Origin: Rhodoplanes sp.
GTDB taxonomy: Bacteria; Pseudomonadota; Alphaproteobacteria; Rhizobiales; Xanthobacteraceae
Direction: 5' to 3'
DNA length: 64,000 bases
NCBI RefSeq assembly: GCF_013377085.1
Contig: NZ_JACAAX010000018.1
Coordinates: forward strand, 1-64,000
Shown here piece after piece: positions 45,085-54,683 of the stretch; the first letter of the stretch is position 1; each line of letters begins with the position of its first letter. The notes beneath the pieces are model-generated. The model had not been told where the DNA came from. It searched no databases and saw only the letters and a list, made by a program, of their open reading frames with translations. The position numbers and the translations under genes are program-made.

Positions 45085-45364
45085 CGCATTGCTCCCAGAG
45101 AGAATTTGAGCAAGGTCTGCCACAGTTCTGTTTGCGCGCCAAGATGGGGAGCGGGCGTCGACGGCGACGGGCGTCGCCATACGCCCTTCGACGATAGGCT
45201 GCCTTTTTTTGCTGGCATAATTGTCGAAGCGGCAACTTCGCTCTCGGCCGACCCAAGGCTTCGGCAGAGCGTCCGCTGCACTCGCGAGCAGAGGGACAGA
45301 AGACAGGCCGCTCTTCATCCCGGCCTGACCCATGGATCGGGTACCAAATGTCAGATTCTGACCA
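45085..45364. other. gap upstream of the DUF1254 gene
   Basis: About 280 bases with the ribosome site and presumed promoter of the DUF1254 gene and a T7 run near 45200. I see no gene, repeat or convincing operator. Confidence 0.4.
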
Positions 45365-47167
45365 CTAGCGAACGGTCTTCGCGTCGCCCGCAATCGGCAG
45401 GTCGGTGCCGCAGCCGAGCAACCGCATCTGATCACGTCGCGCCGCCCGGTCGCGGTCGCCGCCCGGATCGCTGGTCTCGTCCGCCATGATGCCGAGCGCG
45501 CGCCCCTGCCGGCGGTCGAGCACCGCGACCGTATGGCGGCTGCACAGCGCCGTCAGGTGTGCCGCGTCGACGGCGCCGAGATCGAGCACCAGCGGGCGGT
45601 TGCGCAGGAACGGATCGTTGCGCACGAGGTCGTGGCCGAAGGCGAGCCCGCCGCGGTCCACCATCACGATGTCGGCCGGGGTCGCCGCGATCGCCGCCAT
45701 GGCGGCCCGATACGGGGCCATCATCTGGACGGCCTGCGCGATGCGCGCCGGCAGCATCACCAGGATCGCCAGCGTCGCCGCGAGCCCGACCGCGACGGCG
45801 GCGGCCGCGCGCTCGCCCGCATCCGCCCGTGCCGTCGCGGCGATCCAGCCGTAGCCGGCGAGCAGACAGGCATTGCCGATCAGGCCGTGCAGGTAGCGAT
45901 AGCCCCAGCCATGGCCCTGATAGGGCAGCAGCACGAACACGGCGAGGAGCGTGAGCACGATGCCGCCGGCGAGCGGCCGGGCGATCCCCTCGTCGCGCCG
46001 GATGGCGCCCCAGGCCAGCGTGGCGAGCGGCAGCAGCAGCAGGTGCTGCCAGGCGACGAAGCGCAGCGCATTGGCGATCATCAAGGCGAGGCCGCCGAGG
46101 CTGAAGTCGGCGAGGAGCTGCAGCACCCGCGTGGCGAACCAGTCGGCACCGACCTGCGCGGCCGCACCGCCGGCGCCTTCCGCCTGCAGCACCAGGCGCC
46201 AATAGGCGATCCAGAACAGGCAGATGACGCCATAGGCCGCGATGTAGAGCAGCGCCAGCCGGAACCGCCGCCGCATCAGCAGATGCAGCACGAAGGGGGC
46301 GACGAACAGCGGGTGGAAGACCACTTGGTGCAGCCCGCAGGCCAGCGCCCCGACCGCGACGGCACCGCAATGGCCGCGGCGGTCGTCGCGCAGGTAGAGC
46401 GCCAGCCAAGCCAGATTCAGCGCGAGATGCGCCGTCATGGCGAACGCCGTCATGGCGGTGACCAGCACCTGCGTCGAGCCGGCGAGCAGCAGCACGGCGA
46501 CCACGGTCGCGTCGGGGCGGTCCGGCCACAGCCGGCGGCCGCATCGCCACAGCGCCAGCACGGCGAGGCCGGCCAGCACCGGCGAGGTCCAGCCCGGATC
46601 GACGACGAGCCCGACGGCGGCACGCAAGCCGGCATTGCCGGGCAGATAGCTCGACACCCAGAAGGCCCCGCCCGGCACCGGCAGCAGGAATTCCGGGATC
46701 AGCGCGTCGCGCAACGCCCGAAAGTCGGGCGGCAGCGCCGCGACCAGCCGACCGGTCCGCAGGATGGTGGCGTCGAAATCGGCCATCATCTCGTCGCGCG
46801 ACAGCGCAAAGCCGCGCAGGGCCAGGAAAGTGCCCGCCGCCGCGATCATGACGACCAGGGCGGCGGCGATCCAAGCGGTCGGGCCGGCGTCGGGCGGCGG
46901 CAGCGCGGCGAGGCGCCGCACCGGCAGCCGCAGCCCGGCGAGCGCGAGCAGCAGCGCCACCGTCACGGCGAGCCAGACCGTATCCTGGCGGACCAGATAG
47001 AACTGCGGCAGCCCCTGCGTGGTCAGCGCCGCGAGCAGCGGCGGCGCGACGACGAGGCCGATCAGGATCGCCAGCGCCGAACCGATGCAGGTTTGCCGCA
47101 GTGGTGCGGGCAGGGCCGCACGCCCGACCGCAGTGCTTGTTTGTACGACGACGGTCTCCTCCGCCAC
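45365..47167 (-). CDS. large polytopic membrane protein, GT-C-fold glycosyltransferase-like
   Basis: A 600-aa protein with about 11-13 hydrophobic segments and a soluble C-terminal ~120 aa. FALSRDEMMADFDATI in the first large loop has the acidic pair expected of GT-C (PMT/ArnT-like) lipid-sugar glycosyltransferases, and GYRYLHGLIGN occurs later. I cannot name a closer family. It would use a polyprenyl-phosphate sugar at the outer face of the inner membrane. It is convergent with nothing and is transcribed alone; the glycan operon 3 kb away could supply its donor. Confidence 0.7.
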   Translation of the reverse strand: MAEETVVVQTSTAVGRAALPAPLRQTCIGSALAILIGLVVAPPLLAALTTQGLPQFYLVRQDTVWLAVTVALLLALAGLRLPVRRLAALPPPDAGPTAWIAAALVVMIAAAGTFLALRGFALSRDEMMADFDATILRTGRLVAALPPDFRALRDALIPEFLLPVPGGAFWVSSYLPGNAGLRAAVGLVVDPGWTSPVLAGLAVLALWRCGRRLWPDRPDATVVAVLLLAGSTQVLVTAMTAFAMTAHLALNLAWLALYLRDDRRGHCGAVAVGALACGLHQVVFHPLFVAPFVLHLLMRRRFRLALLYIAAYGVICLFWIAYWRLVLQAEGAGGAAAQVGADWFATRVLQLLADFSLGGLALMIANALRFVAWQHLLLLPLATLAWGAIRRDEGIARPLAGGIVLTLLAVFVLLPYQGHGWGYRYLHGLIGNACLLAGYGWIAATARADAGERAAAAVAVGLAATLAILVMLPARIAQAVQMMAPYRAAMAAIAATPADIVMVDRGGLAFGHDLVRNDPFLRNRPLVLDLGAVDAAHLTALCSRHTVAVLDRRQGRALGIMADETSDPGGDRDRAARRDQMRLLGCGTDLPIAGDAKTVR

Positions 47168-47225
47168 CGCGCGCCCCCCTGTCCGTCGCTCGCGACGAGC
47201 CTAGCCGAGCGGCGTTAGGGACCGC

Positions 47226-47927
47226 TTAAGCGCGGGAGGGCCGTCGAGGCACGGTCCGTGCTCCGTGGGTCGCGCCGCGGGCGCCGTCGAGGAACAGCCT
47301 CACGGCCCGCCGCAGCCGCTCGAGCTTCTTGGGCGTCATGCGGCTGTCCTCGAGGCCGAGCACGATGAAGCGGCGCGGGCCGAGCACGGCGGCCTGGAGG
47401 AAATGCTGGGCCGTGAACTGGGTGTCCAGCGGACCGATTTCGCCCTTGGCGCACGCTTGGTCGAGGATCTTGCAGACCGCCCCCAGCACGCGCGAGCCGG
47501 CGAAGTCGTAGAGAATCCGCCCGAGCTCCGGGAACCGGCCCACCTCCGCCGTCACCATCCGGTCCAGCGCGACTCCTTCCGGCTTTCCGGTGATCCGCAG
47601 GATCTCCACCGCGACCTGCTCGAGTTGCAGCTCCAGCGGACCGGTGGCCACCTGGAGCGAGTCGAGGCTGGGGAAATTCAGCTCGGCCAGACGGATCACG
47701 ACGGCGGCGAACAGATCCGCCTTGCTGCCGAAGTGTGCATAGAATGTCCGTTTCGAGATCCCGGCCTTTGCCACGATGATGTCGATGGTGGTCGCCCCGT
47801 AGCCGGCGCCGAGGAACAGCGTCGTCGCCACCTCGATGATGCGCTTGGTCAGACGGGCCGACGGGTCGGAGGTCGGGCGGCTGCCATGCCGCGCGCGCGT
47901 GGACGTGGAGCTTCTCGACGTCGGCAT
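47226..47927 (-). CDS. TetR-family transcriptional regulator
   Basis: A 233-aa regulator. Residues ~25-75 are the TetR helix-turn-helix (IIEVATTLFLGAGYGATTIDIIVAKAGISKRTFYAHF). The C-terminal half resembles the AefR-like ligand domain (AEVGRFPELGRILYDFAGSRV, AAVLGPRRFIVLGLE). The N-terminal ~22 residues are Ser/Arg-rich and disordered. It lies about 95 bases after the ABC1-kinase gene on the same strand; targets are unknown. Confidence 0.88.
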   Translation of the reverse strand: MPTSRSSTSTRARHGSRPTSDPSARLTKRIIEVATTLFLGAGYGATTIDIIVAKAGISKRTFYAHFGSKADLFAAVVIRLAELNFPSLDSLQVATGPLELQLEQVAVEILRITGKPEGVALDRMVTAEVGRFPELGRILYDFAGSRVLGAVCKILDQACAKGEIGPLDTQFTAQHFLQAAVLGPRRFIVLGLEDSRMTPKKLERLRRAVRLFLDGARGATHGARTVPRRPSRA

Positions 47928-48022
47928 GGGCCCGGCTCTCGGCTGAAGCAGTGCGTATCCGTTTAGAGCACTCCCGGCGCGATGCAACACGCTGTTTCGG
48001 AGCCGGCACGGTGCGACAAGCG

Positions 48023-49402
48023 TCAGCCTTGCCCGGCGTTCGCCGGCAGGCCGGCGCCGGCGAGCGCCTTGCGCTGCCGCTCGGCCACCTGGGCGACCGA
48101 GAAGTGCTCGATCGCCTCGTTGAACAGGCGATGGTAGTTGAGCCGCGAATCGAGATGCAGGAACACGCCGCCGAGCCCGATCGCGGCGCGGTCCATGAAC
48201 ACGAATTCCTGCGGGATCGTCACCGGGCCCTTCTCCTTGAGCGCGCGGTGCACCACGAAGGCCTCGCGGCGGCCGTACTCGCCCGGCTTGACGCCGTCCG
48301 CGATGGTCCGCACCCGGTCCTCCATCAAGGGCCCGAAGATGAACCGCGCCCAGATGTTCAGGATGTCGATGACGTCGTGCGTGAGATCGCGGAAGCCCCA
48401 GGCCTGGTAGGCCTGGACGGTCTGGTCGCGGTCGTTCTTCAGGAGCCCGTGATAGAGGTCGACGACGCCGCTCACGAAACGCGGCGGGAAGATGCGGATG
48501 CAGCCGTAGTCGAGCAGGTTGATGCCGGACGGCTCGCCGTCCTGCGAGAACGCCGTGTAGTTGCCGAGATGCGGGTCGCCGTGGATCACGCCGAAGCGGG
48601 CGAACGGCATCCACCAGGCGCGGTAGAGCGCGGTGGCGAGGCGGTTTCGGATCTCGATGTCGTCGCCCTTGAAGCTCAGGAGCTTGCGGCCCTCGAGCCA
48701 GTCGAGCGTCAGCAGCCTCCGGGTCGACAGCTCCGGCCACACGCCGGGCACCCGGACGCTCGGCTCGTCGGCCAGCACGGTCTGGTAGAGCCGGACATGC
48801 TTGGCCTCGCGCTCGTAGTCGAGCTCCTCGCGCACCCGCGCGGCGATCTCCTTGGCGATCTCGGTGGTGTCGATCGCCGGGTCCATGCGCCGGTGCAGCG
48901 CGAACAGCCAGCCGAGCTGCTGCAGGTCCGCCTCCACGGCCGACTGCATGTCCGGATACTGGAGCTTGCAGGCGAGGGCGGCGCCGTCGTGCGAGGTCGC
49001 CCGGTGGACCTGGCCGAGGGAGGCGGCAGCGGCCGGCTTGTGCTCGAAGCCGGCGAACCTCGCCGTCCAGTCCGGCCCGAGCTCGGCCTGCATGCGCCGC
49101 TTGACGAAGGCCCAGCCCATCGGCGGGGCCTCGCTCTGCAGCTTGGCGAGCTCGGCGGTGTATTCGGGCGGCAGCAGGTCCGGGATGGTGGCCATGAGCT
49201 GGGCCACCTTCATGATCGGGCCTTTCAGGCTGCCGAGTGCGGCGGCCAGATCCGCGGCGCCGCTCTCGCGATCGTGACTGCCGCTGAGGATGCGGGTCGC
49301 CGCCAGCCGGGCGGCAACCCCGCCCACATTGGCGCCGACTCGCGCGTAGCGCTTGGCCCGCGCCGAAAAACGGTTCTTCTCGAGATCGTTCATGGCACCC
49401 AT
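48023..49402 (-). CDS. ABC1/UbiB (AarF)-family atypical kinase
   Basis: A 459-aa protein with the ABC1 signature: KxGQ-like KVAQLMATIPDLLPPEY (K-V-A-Q in place of KxGQ), AAAASLGQVHRA, ACKLQYPDM, then the catalytic FGVIHGDPHLGNYTAF and LLDYGCIR. Members are atypical ATPases/kinases linked to ubiquinone synthesis and lipid homeostasis. The protein has no C-terminal membrane anchor of the UbiB kind. The start is uncertain between two ATGs nine bases apart. It lies between the TetR and PhaC-like genes, all on the minus strand. Confidence 0.88.
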   Translation of the reverse strand: MGAMNDLEKNRFSARAKRYARVGANVGGVAARLAATRILSGSHDRESGAADLAAALGSLKGPIMKVAQLMATIPDLLPPEYTAELAKLQSEAPPMGWAFVKRRMQAELGPDWTARFAGFEHKPAAAASLGQVHRATSHDGAALACKLQYPDMQSAVEADLQQLGWLFALHRRMDPAIDTTEIAKEIAARVREELDYEREAKHVRLYQTVLADEPSVRVPGVWPELSTRRLLTLDWLEGRKLLSFKGDDIEIRNRLATALYRAWWMPFARFGVIHGDPHLGNYTAFSQDGEPSGINLLDYGCIRIFPPRFVSGVVDLYHGLLKNDRDQTVQAYQAWGFRDLTHDVIDILNIWARFIFGPLMEDRVRTIADGVKPGEYGRREAFVVHRALKEKGPVTIPQEFVFMDRAAIGLGGVFLHLDSRLNYHRLFNEAIEHFSVAQVAERQRKALAGAGLPANAGQG

Positions 49403-49506
49403 CGGTCGGAGTGTCCGATATAGGGTGGTGGGTGGCGAAGCGCCACCGGTGTGCGGCGTCAGCGTGAACGGGCCGCCGGCGACGGCCCCGAGCGCCGGGA
49501 GAAGGG

Positions 49507-50652
49507 TCAGGCCGCGGTCGCGGCCGGGCGGGAGGGCTCGGATCGGTCCAGCCAGGCGACGATGCCGGGCCAGGTCTCGGTGAGGCAGCCGCGCCCCATG
49601 AACAAGCCGAGATGGGTGGCCGGCGTCACCTGGGTCACGAGGTTTTCGCGCGGCGTGCCCAGTGCCTTTGCGGCGGCCAGCACCGCGGCCGTGCCGATCA
49701 GGGCGTCGTCGCGGCCGGCGAGCAGCAGCACGGGCAGCCGCACGGCCGACAGGTCGATCCGTCGGCCCAGCGCGACGAACTCGCCGCGCGCCAGCCGGTT
49801 CTCCTTGTAGAGCCACTCGACGACCTGCAGGTAATAGGTGCCGGGCAGGTCGACGGTCCAGTCGTACCAGTCGCGGAATCGCTGGTGCAGCGCCTCCTCC
49901 TCGACGGACGGCGGCAGGTCCGGGTTCGGCGGCGGAAGCTGCAGCTCGTGCCGGATCGCGCCGGGCGTGGTCGGCGCCGGGCCCCACAGGCCGAGCATGA
50001 GCTGTCCGAGCAGCCGTCCGTCGCCGAACCGCAGCAGCTCGGTGAAGGCCGAGAGGGGGGTGGTCGCAGCGAGCCGCGACAGCCCGGAATCGCCGGCCGC
50101 GAGGTCGAGCGGTGCGCCGCCGATCACCAGCCGGCGCACCTTTCGGGGGAAGCGGGCGGCGAACAGCAGTGCCATCCAGCCGCCCTGGCAGATGCCGATC
50201 AGGTCGACCGGCTCGCCGAACTCGTCGACCGCCACGTTGAGGTCGGCGAGCAGCGTGTCGATCGAGAAGTAGCGCATGCCGGGGGTCGCCGAGCGCCATT
50301 CGGCGAGATGCAGGTTACGTCTCCCGCAAGCCCTGAGGACCTCGACCAGGCTGTGGCCGGGCGCAAAATCGGCGACCGTCGCGCCGTGCAGCGCATACGG
50401 GGCACAGATCAGGGTCGGCCGCGTGTCGGCAGGCTGGCCGGGGCTCGAAAAGTCGCGCAGCGACAGGGTCGGCAGCTCGAGCACGATGGTGTTGGGGGTG
50501 GTCCATTCGGGCTGGACCAGCGGCGGCCGCAGCGGCGCCTCGGTTGCCGTCATCCGGGCGAGGTCGTGCACAAAGGCGGCGGTCGCCTCGCTCGCCGACA
50601 TGGCGGCCAGCATCGGCCACAGAAACGCCGAGGGGAATGACGGACCCGCCAT
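49507..50652 (-). CDS. PhaC-like alpha/beta hydrolase (polyhydroxyalkanoate synthase family)
   Basis: A 381-aa protein. The nucleophile elbow is LIGICQGGWMA, with Cys rather than Ser, as in PHA synthases (G-x-C-x-G). It is followed by AGRDDALI for the acid and ATHLGLFMG for the His. Size and layout are like the PhaC subunit of class III synthases (~355 aa) more than class I (~590 aa). No PhaE, phasin or PhaAB genes are adjacent, so a depolymerase- or hydrolase-like role remains possible. AGAGGGACGCGT precedes the ATG. Confidence 0.78.
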   Translation of the reverse strand: MAGPSFPSAFLWPMLAAMSASEATAAFVHDLARMTATEAPLRPPLVQPEWTTPNTIVLELPTLSLRDFSSPGQPADTRPTLICAPYALHGATVADFAPGHSLVEVLRACGRRNLHLAEWRSATPGMRYFSIDTLLADLNVAVDEFGEPVDLIGICQGGWMALLFAARFPRKVRRLVIGGAPLDLAAGDSGLSRLAATTPLSAFTELLRFGDGRLLGQLMLGLWGPAPTTPGAIRHELQLPPPNPDLPPSVEEEALHQRFRDWYDWTVDLPGTYYLQVVEWLYKENRLARGEFVALGRRIDLSAVRLPVLLLAGRDDALIGTAAVLAAAKALGTPRENLVTQVTPATHLGLFMGRGCLTETWPGIVAWLDRSEPSRPAATAA

Positions 50653-50931
50653 ACGCGTCCCTCTGCACTGACGGCCCCGCCGGAATCGACACGGATCCCA
50701 GCGTGACGGGCATGGGCTCGGAACGCGTCCGCATGCCCGAAAAGCTCGCAACCTCAGGTTACGCCTTCCGGCCGGCCTCCACAAGCACGCACGGCGTGTC
50801 GAGCCGGTGCCGCCACGCGCGGAATGCCATGCGTGTCCAGACGTCCGCACGCGCGGCGGGGTTTCGCCGCGGCCGGTCGCGCGCCCGCGCCGAACCCTGT
50901 ATGCTCGCCACGGATCAACAGCGAGAGGCCC

Positions 50932-51120
50932 ATGAGCTACACCATCACCGGCCACGACACCGCAGGCGCCATCACCCTGAAGCGGGACTCGCCCGCGGCA
51001 GCGATCAAGAAGGCCGACGAGCTGTTGGGCGAGGGCGTCACGGACGTGCAGATCACGGGTCCGGACGGACAGAAGCACAGCTACGCCGAGTTCGCCGAGC
51101 GCCACGCCGCCCGGGCGTGA
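50932..51120 (+). CDS. small conserved-looking protein, function unknown
   Basis: 62 aa: an alpha/beta mini-protein with the pattern SYTITGHDTAGAITLKRDS followed by two helices and GPDGQKHSYAEFAERHAA. GAGAGGCCC lies directly before the ATG. The amino-acid content is balanced, unlike the surrounding antisense frames. Similar tiny ORFs occur in Hyphomicrobiales; I know no function. Confidence 0.65.
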   Translation: MSYTITGHDTAGAITLKRDSPAAAIKKADELLGEGVTDVQITGPDGQKHSYAEFAERHAARA

Positions 51121-51257
51121 GGCGGATGTTGCCCTCACCCGTGGTGAGAGGATCGGCGCATTCCTGCGCGCCGGGGTGAAGGCGCGAACGCTGGCTTCAG
51201 CACCCCCTCACCCGAATCGCTCCGCGATCCGACCTCTCCCCGCCGGGGAGAGGTGAA
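51121..51257. repeat. intergenic repeat of the CCCTCACCCGAATCGCTCCGCGATCC type
   Basis: Contains CCCTCACCC, GATCGG, ATCGCTCCGCGAT (palindromic) and CCTCTCCCCGCCGGGGAGAGG (palindromic), a well-known arrangement of dispersed intergenic repeats in alphaproteobacteria. It lies between the small ORF and the end of the RND gene, which converge. Probably a transcript-end hairpin. Confidence 0.6.
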
Positions 51258-51303
51258 GCGGACCGAGCCTTGCACCCCGCGTCGAGGACGGTGCGGCTTT
51301 CGA

Positions 51304-54300
51304 TCACTCCGCCGGCGCGGGCGTCTGTTCGTGGGCGTGCGTGGCGTTCTCGCCGTGGCCTTCCGTCCCGCCGGCCGGATGCTTGAGCGGCCGGTTGCCG
51401 GTCAGCGCCCGCAGCAGGACGTAGAACACCGGCGTCAGGAAGATGCCGAACAGCGTCACGCCGATCATGCCGGAGAACACCGCGACGCCCATGGCGCGGC
51501 GCATCTCGGCGCCGGCGCCCGTCGAGGTGACGAGCGGCAGCACTCCCATGACGAAGGCCATCGACGTCATCAGGATCGGCCGCAGCCGCAGCCGGCTCGC
51601 CTCGATGGCGGCCTGGACCGGCGTGCGCCCGCCGAGCTCGAGTTCGCGCGCAAACTCGACGATCAGGATGGCGTTCTTGGCCGACAGGCCGACCAGCACG
51701 ATCAGGCCGATCTGGGTGAAGATGTTGTTGTCGCCGCCGGCGATCCACACCCCCGTCATGGCGGCCAAAATCCCCATCGGCACGATCAGGATGATGGACA
51801 GCGGCAGGGTCAGGCTCTCGTAGAGCGCCGCCAGCACAAGGAACACCAGCAGCAGCGCGATCGGGAAGACGATCACGCCGGAATTGCCGGCGAGGATTTC
51901 CTGATAGGTCAGCTCGGTCCACTCGTAATCGAAGCCTTTCGGCAGCGTCTCGGCGGCGATGCGCGCCACCGCGTCCTGGGCCTGGCCGGTGGAGAATCCG
52001 GGCGCCGCCGCGCCGTTGATGTCGGCCGACAGGAAGCCGTTGTAACGCATGGCGCGTTCCGGTCCGGCCGAGGGCTGCACCCGCAGCACGGCGGCGAGCG
52101 GCACCATCTCGCCCGTGGTCGAGCGCACCTTCAGGGCGCCGAGATCGTCGGGGCGGGCCCGGAACGGCGCGTCAGCCTGCACCCGGACCGAGTAGGTGCG
52201 GCCGAACTTGTTGAAGTCGTTCACGTAGGCCGAGCCGAGATAGACCTGCAGGGCCTCGAAAACGTCCGGCACCGCGACCGCGAGCTGGCGCGCCTTGGTG
52301 CGGTCGATGTCGGCATAGAGCTGCGGCACGTTGACCTGGAAGCTGGAGAAGACGCCGGCGATCTCCGGCGTCTGCATGGCCTTCGCCGTGAACGCGTCGG
52401 TCGCCGCCTTGAGCGCGTCGTAGCCCTGCCCGGTCCGGTCCTCGATCTGCAGCTTGAAGCCGCCGATGGTGCCCAGCCCCGACACCGGCGGCGGCGGGAA
52501 CATGGCGACGAAGGCCTCCTCGATCACGGCGAATTTCTTGTTGAGAGCCAGCGCCAGCGCCGGCCCGGACAGCGCCGCGCTCTTGCGCTCGTCGAACGGT
52601 TTGAGGCCGACGAAGACGATGCCGGCATTGGACGAGTTGGTGAAGCCGGAGATCGACAGGCCCGGAAACGCGATGGCGTCCTGGACGCCCTCGGTCTTGA
52701 GCGCGATCTCGCTCATCTTGCGGATCACCTCCTCGGTGCGGTCGAGCGTCGCGCCATCCGGCAGCCGGGCGAAGCCGACCAGATACTGCTTGTCCTGGCC
52801 CGGCACGAAGCCGCCCGGCACCGCCTGGAACAGCCCGACCGTGAGCCCGACCAGCACCAGATAGACGCCCATCGCCACGGCGCGATGCGAGATCACCCGG
52901 CCGACGCCGCCGCCGTATGAGCGCGAGGCGCCGCCGAACGCCTTGTTGAACCCGCGGAAGAACCAGCCGAGCACGCGGTCGAGAAAGCGCGACAATGCAT
53001 CCTTGGGGGTGCCGTGGCCCTGCAGCAGCAGGGCGGCGAGCGCCGGCGACAGCGTCAGCGAATTGATCGCCGAGATCACGGTCGAGATCGCGATGGTGAG
53101 GGCGAACTGCCGGTAGAACTGGCCGGTGAGCCCCGAGATGAAGGCGAGCGGCACGAACACGGCGATCAGGACCAGCGCGATGGCGACGATCGGGCCCGAC
53201 ACCTCCTCCATGGCGCGGTAGCTCGCCTCGCGGGGCGAGAGACCGGCCTCGATGTTGCGCTCGACATTCTCGACCACGACGATGGCGTCGTCGACCACGA
53301 TGCCGATCGCCAGCACCAGGCCGAACAGCGTCAGCGCGTTGATCGAGAAGCCGAAGGCGTACATCACGGCGAACGTGCCGATGATCGACACCGGCACGGC
53401 GAGCAGCGGGATGATCGAGGCGCGCCAGGTCTGCAGGAAGACGATCACCACCAGCACGACCAGCGCGATGGCCTCGAGTAGCGTGTGCACGACGGCTTCG
53501 ATGGAGGCGCGGATGAACTGGGTCGGGTCGTAGACGATCGCGTACGCGACGCCCTCCGGCATGGCCCCCTGCAGCTCGGCCATCACGCGGCGGACATTGT
53601 CCGAGATGGCGAGCGCGTTCGAGCCCGGCGACTGGAAGATGCCGAGCGCCACCGCCGCTTTGTTGTTGAGGAGCGAGCGCAGCGCGTATTCGGAGGCGCC
53701 GAGCTCGATGCGGGCGACGTCGCGCAGCCGCACCACGGCGCCGTCGGCGCCGGTCTTGACGATGATGTCGCCGAACTCCTCCTCGTTCTGCAGGCGCCCC
53801 TGGGCGTTCACCGAGAGCTGATAGTCGAGGCCGGCGGCGTTGGGCGGGCCGCCGATCACGCCGGCGGCGGCCTGGACGTTCTGGTTGCGGATTTCCCGCA
53901 CGATGTCGCCGGGCGACAGGCCGTGCTGGGCGATCTTGGGCGGATCGAGCCACACCCGCATCGCGTAGTCGCCGGCGCCGAAGATCTGCACGTCGCCGAT
54001 GCCCTCGATGCGCTTGAGCCGGTCGCGTACGTTGAGCACCGCGTAGTTGCGCAGATACGTGATGTCGTAGCGGTCGTTGGGCGACAGGAGATGCACCACC
54101 ATGGTGAGGTCGGGCGAGCTCTTCACCGTGGTGATGCCGAGCCGGCGGACGTCCTCGGGCAGCCGCGGCTCGGCCTGCGAGACGCGGTTCTGCACGAGCT
54201 GCTGCGCCTTGTCGGGATCGGTGCCGAGCCGGAACGTCACCGTCAGCGTCATCAGGCCGTCGGTGGTCGCCTGGCTCGCCATGTAGAGCATGCCCTCGAC

Positions 54301-54519
54301 GCCGTTCACGGCCTCCTCGATCGGGGTCGCCACCGATTCGGCGATCACCTTCGGGTTGGCGCCCGGATAGGTGGCGCGCACCACCACCGAGGGCGGTGCC
54401 ACCTCGGGATATTCCGAGATCGGCATCACCCGCATGGCGAGGAGGCCGGCGAGGAAGATCAGCACCGACAGCACGCCGGCGAAGATCGGCCGATCGATGA
54501 AGAAGCGCGAGAAGGACAT
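51304..54519 (-). CDS. RND-family multidrug efflux permease (MexF/BpeF-like)
   Basis: A 1071-aa HAE1-type RND pump with 12 membrane segments and two periplasmic porter loops. The proton-relay residues are visible: the DD pair in AIGIVVDDAIVVVENVER and the Lys in VGLSAKNAILIVEFARE. GGDNNIFTQIGL and MRRAMGVAVFSGMIG are typical of the MexF branch. It exports lipophilic compounds together with the adaptor encoded just upstream; no outer-membrane channel gene is in the window. The tail after ~1040 is His/Pro-rich and disordered. It probably shares one transcript with the adaptor, across a palindromic repeat. Confidence 0.93.
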   Translation of the reverse strand: MSFSRFFIDRPIFAGVLSVLIFLAGLLAMRVMPISEYPEVAPPSVVVRATYPGANPKVIAESVATPIEEAVNGVEGMLYMASQATTDGLMTLTVTFRLGTDPDKAQQLVQNRVSQAEPRLPEDVRRLGITTVKSSPDLTMVVHLLSPNDRYDITYLRNYAVLNVRDRLKRIEGIGDVQIFGAGDYAMRVWLDPPKIAQHGLSPGDIVREIRNQNVQAAAGVIGGPPNAAGLDYQLSVNAQGRLQNEEEFGDIIVKTGADGAVVRLRDVARIELGASEYALRSLLNNKAAVALGIFQSPGSNALAISDNVRRVMAELQGAMPEGVAYAIVYDPTQFIRASIEAVVHTLLEAIALVVLVVIVFLQTWRASIIPLLAVPVSIIGTFAVMYAFGFSINALTLFGLVLAIGIVVDDAIVVVENVERNIEAGLSPREASYRAMEEVSGPIVAIALVLIAVFVPLAFISGLTGQFYRQFALTIAISTVISAINSLTLSPALAALLLQGHGTPKDALSRFLDRVLGWFFRGFNKAFGGASRSYGGGVGRVISHRAVAMGVYLVLVGLTVGLFQAVPGGFVPGQDKQYLVGFARLPDGATLDRTEEVIRKMSEIALKTEGVQDAIAFPGLSISGFTNSSNAGIVFVGLKPFDERKSAALSGPALALALNKKFAVIEEAFVAMFPPPPVSGLGTIGGFKLQIEDRTGQGYDALKAATDAFTAKAMQTPEIAGVFSSFQVNVPQLYADIDRTKARQLAVAVPDVFEALQVYLGSAYVNDFNKFGRTYSVRVQADAPFRARPDDLGALKVRSTTGEMVPLAAVLRVQPSAGPERAMRYNGFLSADINGAAAPGFSTGQAQDAVARIAAETLPKGFDYEWTELTYQEILAGNSGVIVFPIALLLVFLVLAALYESLTLPLSIILIVPMGILAAMTGVWIAGGDNNIFTQIGLIVLVGLSAKNAILIVEFARELELGGRTPVQAAIEASRLRLRPILMTSMAFVMGVLPLVTSTGAGAEMRRAMGVAVFSGMIGVTLFGIFLTPVFYVLLRALTGNRPLKHPAGGTEGHGENATHAHEQTPAPAE

Positions 54520-54550
54520 CGGGGGTGTCTTTCTAAGAACACGTCAGGTG

Positions 54551-54653
54551 GTCATTCCGGGGCGCCGCGGAGCGGCGAACCCGGAATCCAACGTCGTGTT
54601 CTGAGTTCGTGTCTGGATTCCGGGTTCGCGCCTTCGGCGCGCCCCGGAATGAC
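54551..54653. repeat. paired GTCATTCCGGG extragenic palindromic repeat, copy 4
   Basis: 103 bases from GTCATTCCGGGGCGCC to GCGCCCCGGAATGAC, with GGAATCCA / TGGATTCC inside. It lies between the adaptor and permease genes of the efflux operon and could set their expression ratio. Confidence 0.75.
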
Positions 54654-54683
54654 CGGCAATGCAAACGTTGCTTCCTTCGGCGC

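Noticed and set aside
45085-45364. Extension of the DUF1254 gene by ~117 codons upstream
   Set aside because: The in-frame extension lacks a signal-peptide pattern, whereas the internal ATG has a good ribosome site and a normal signal peptide directly behind it.
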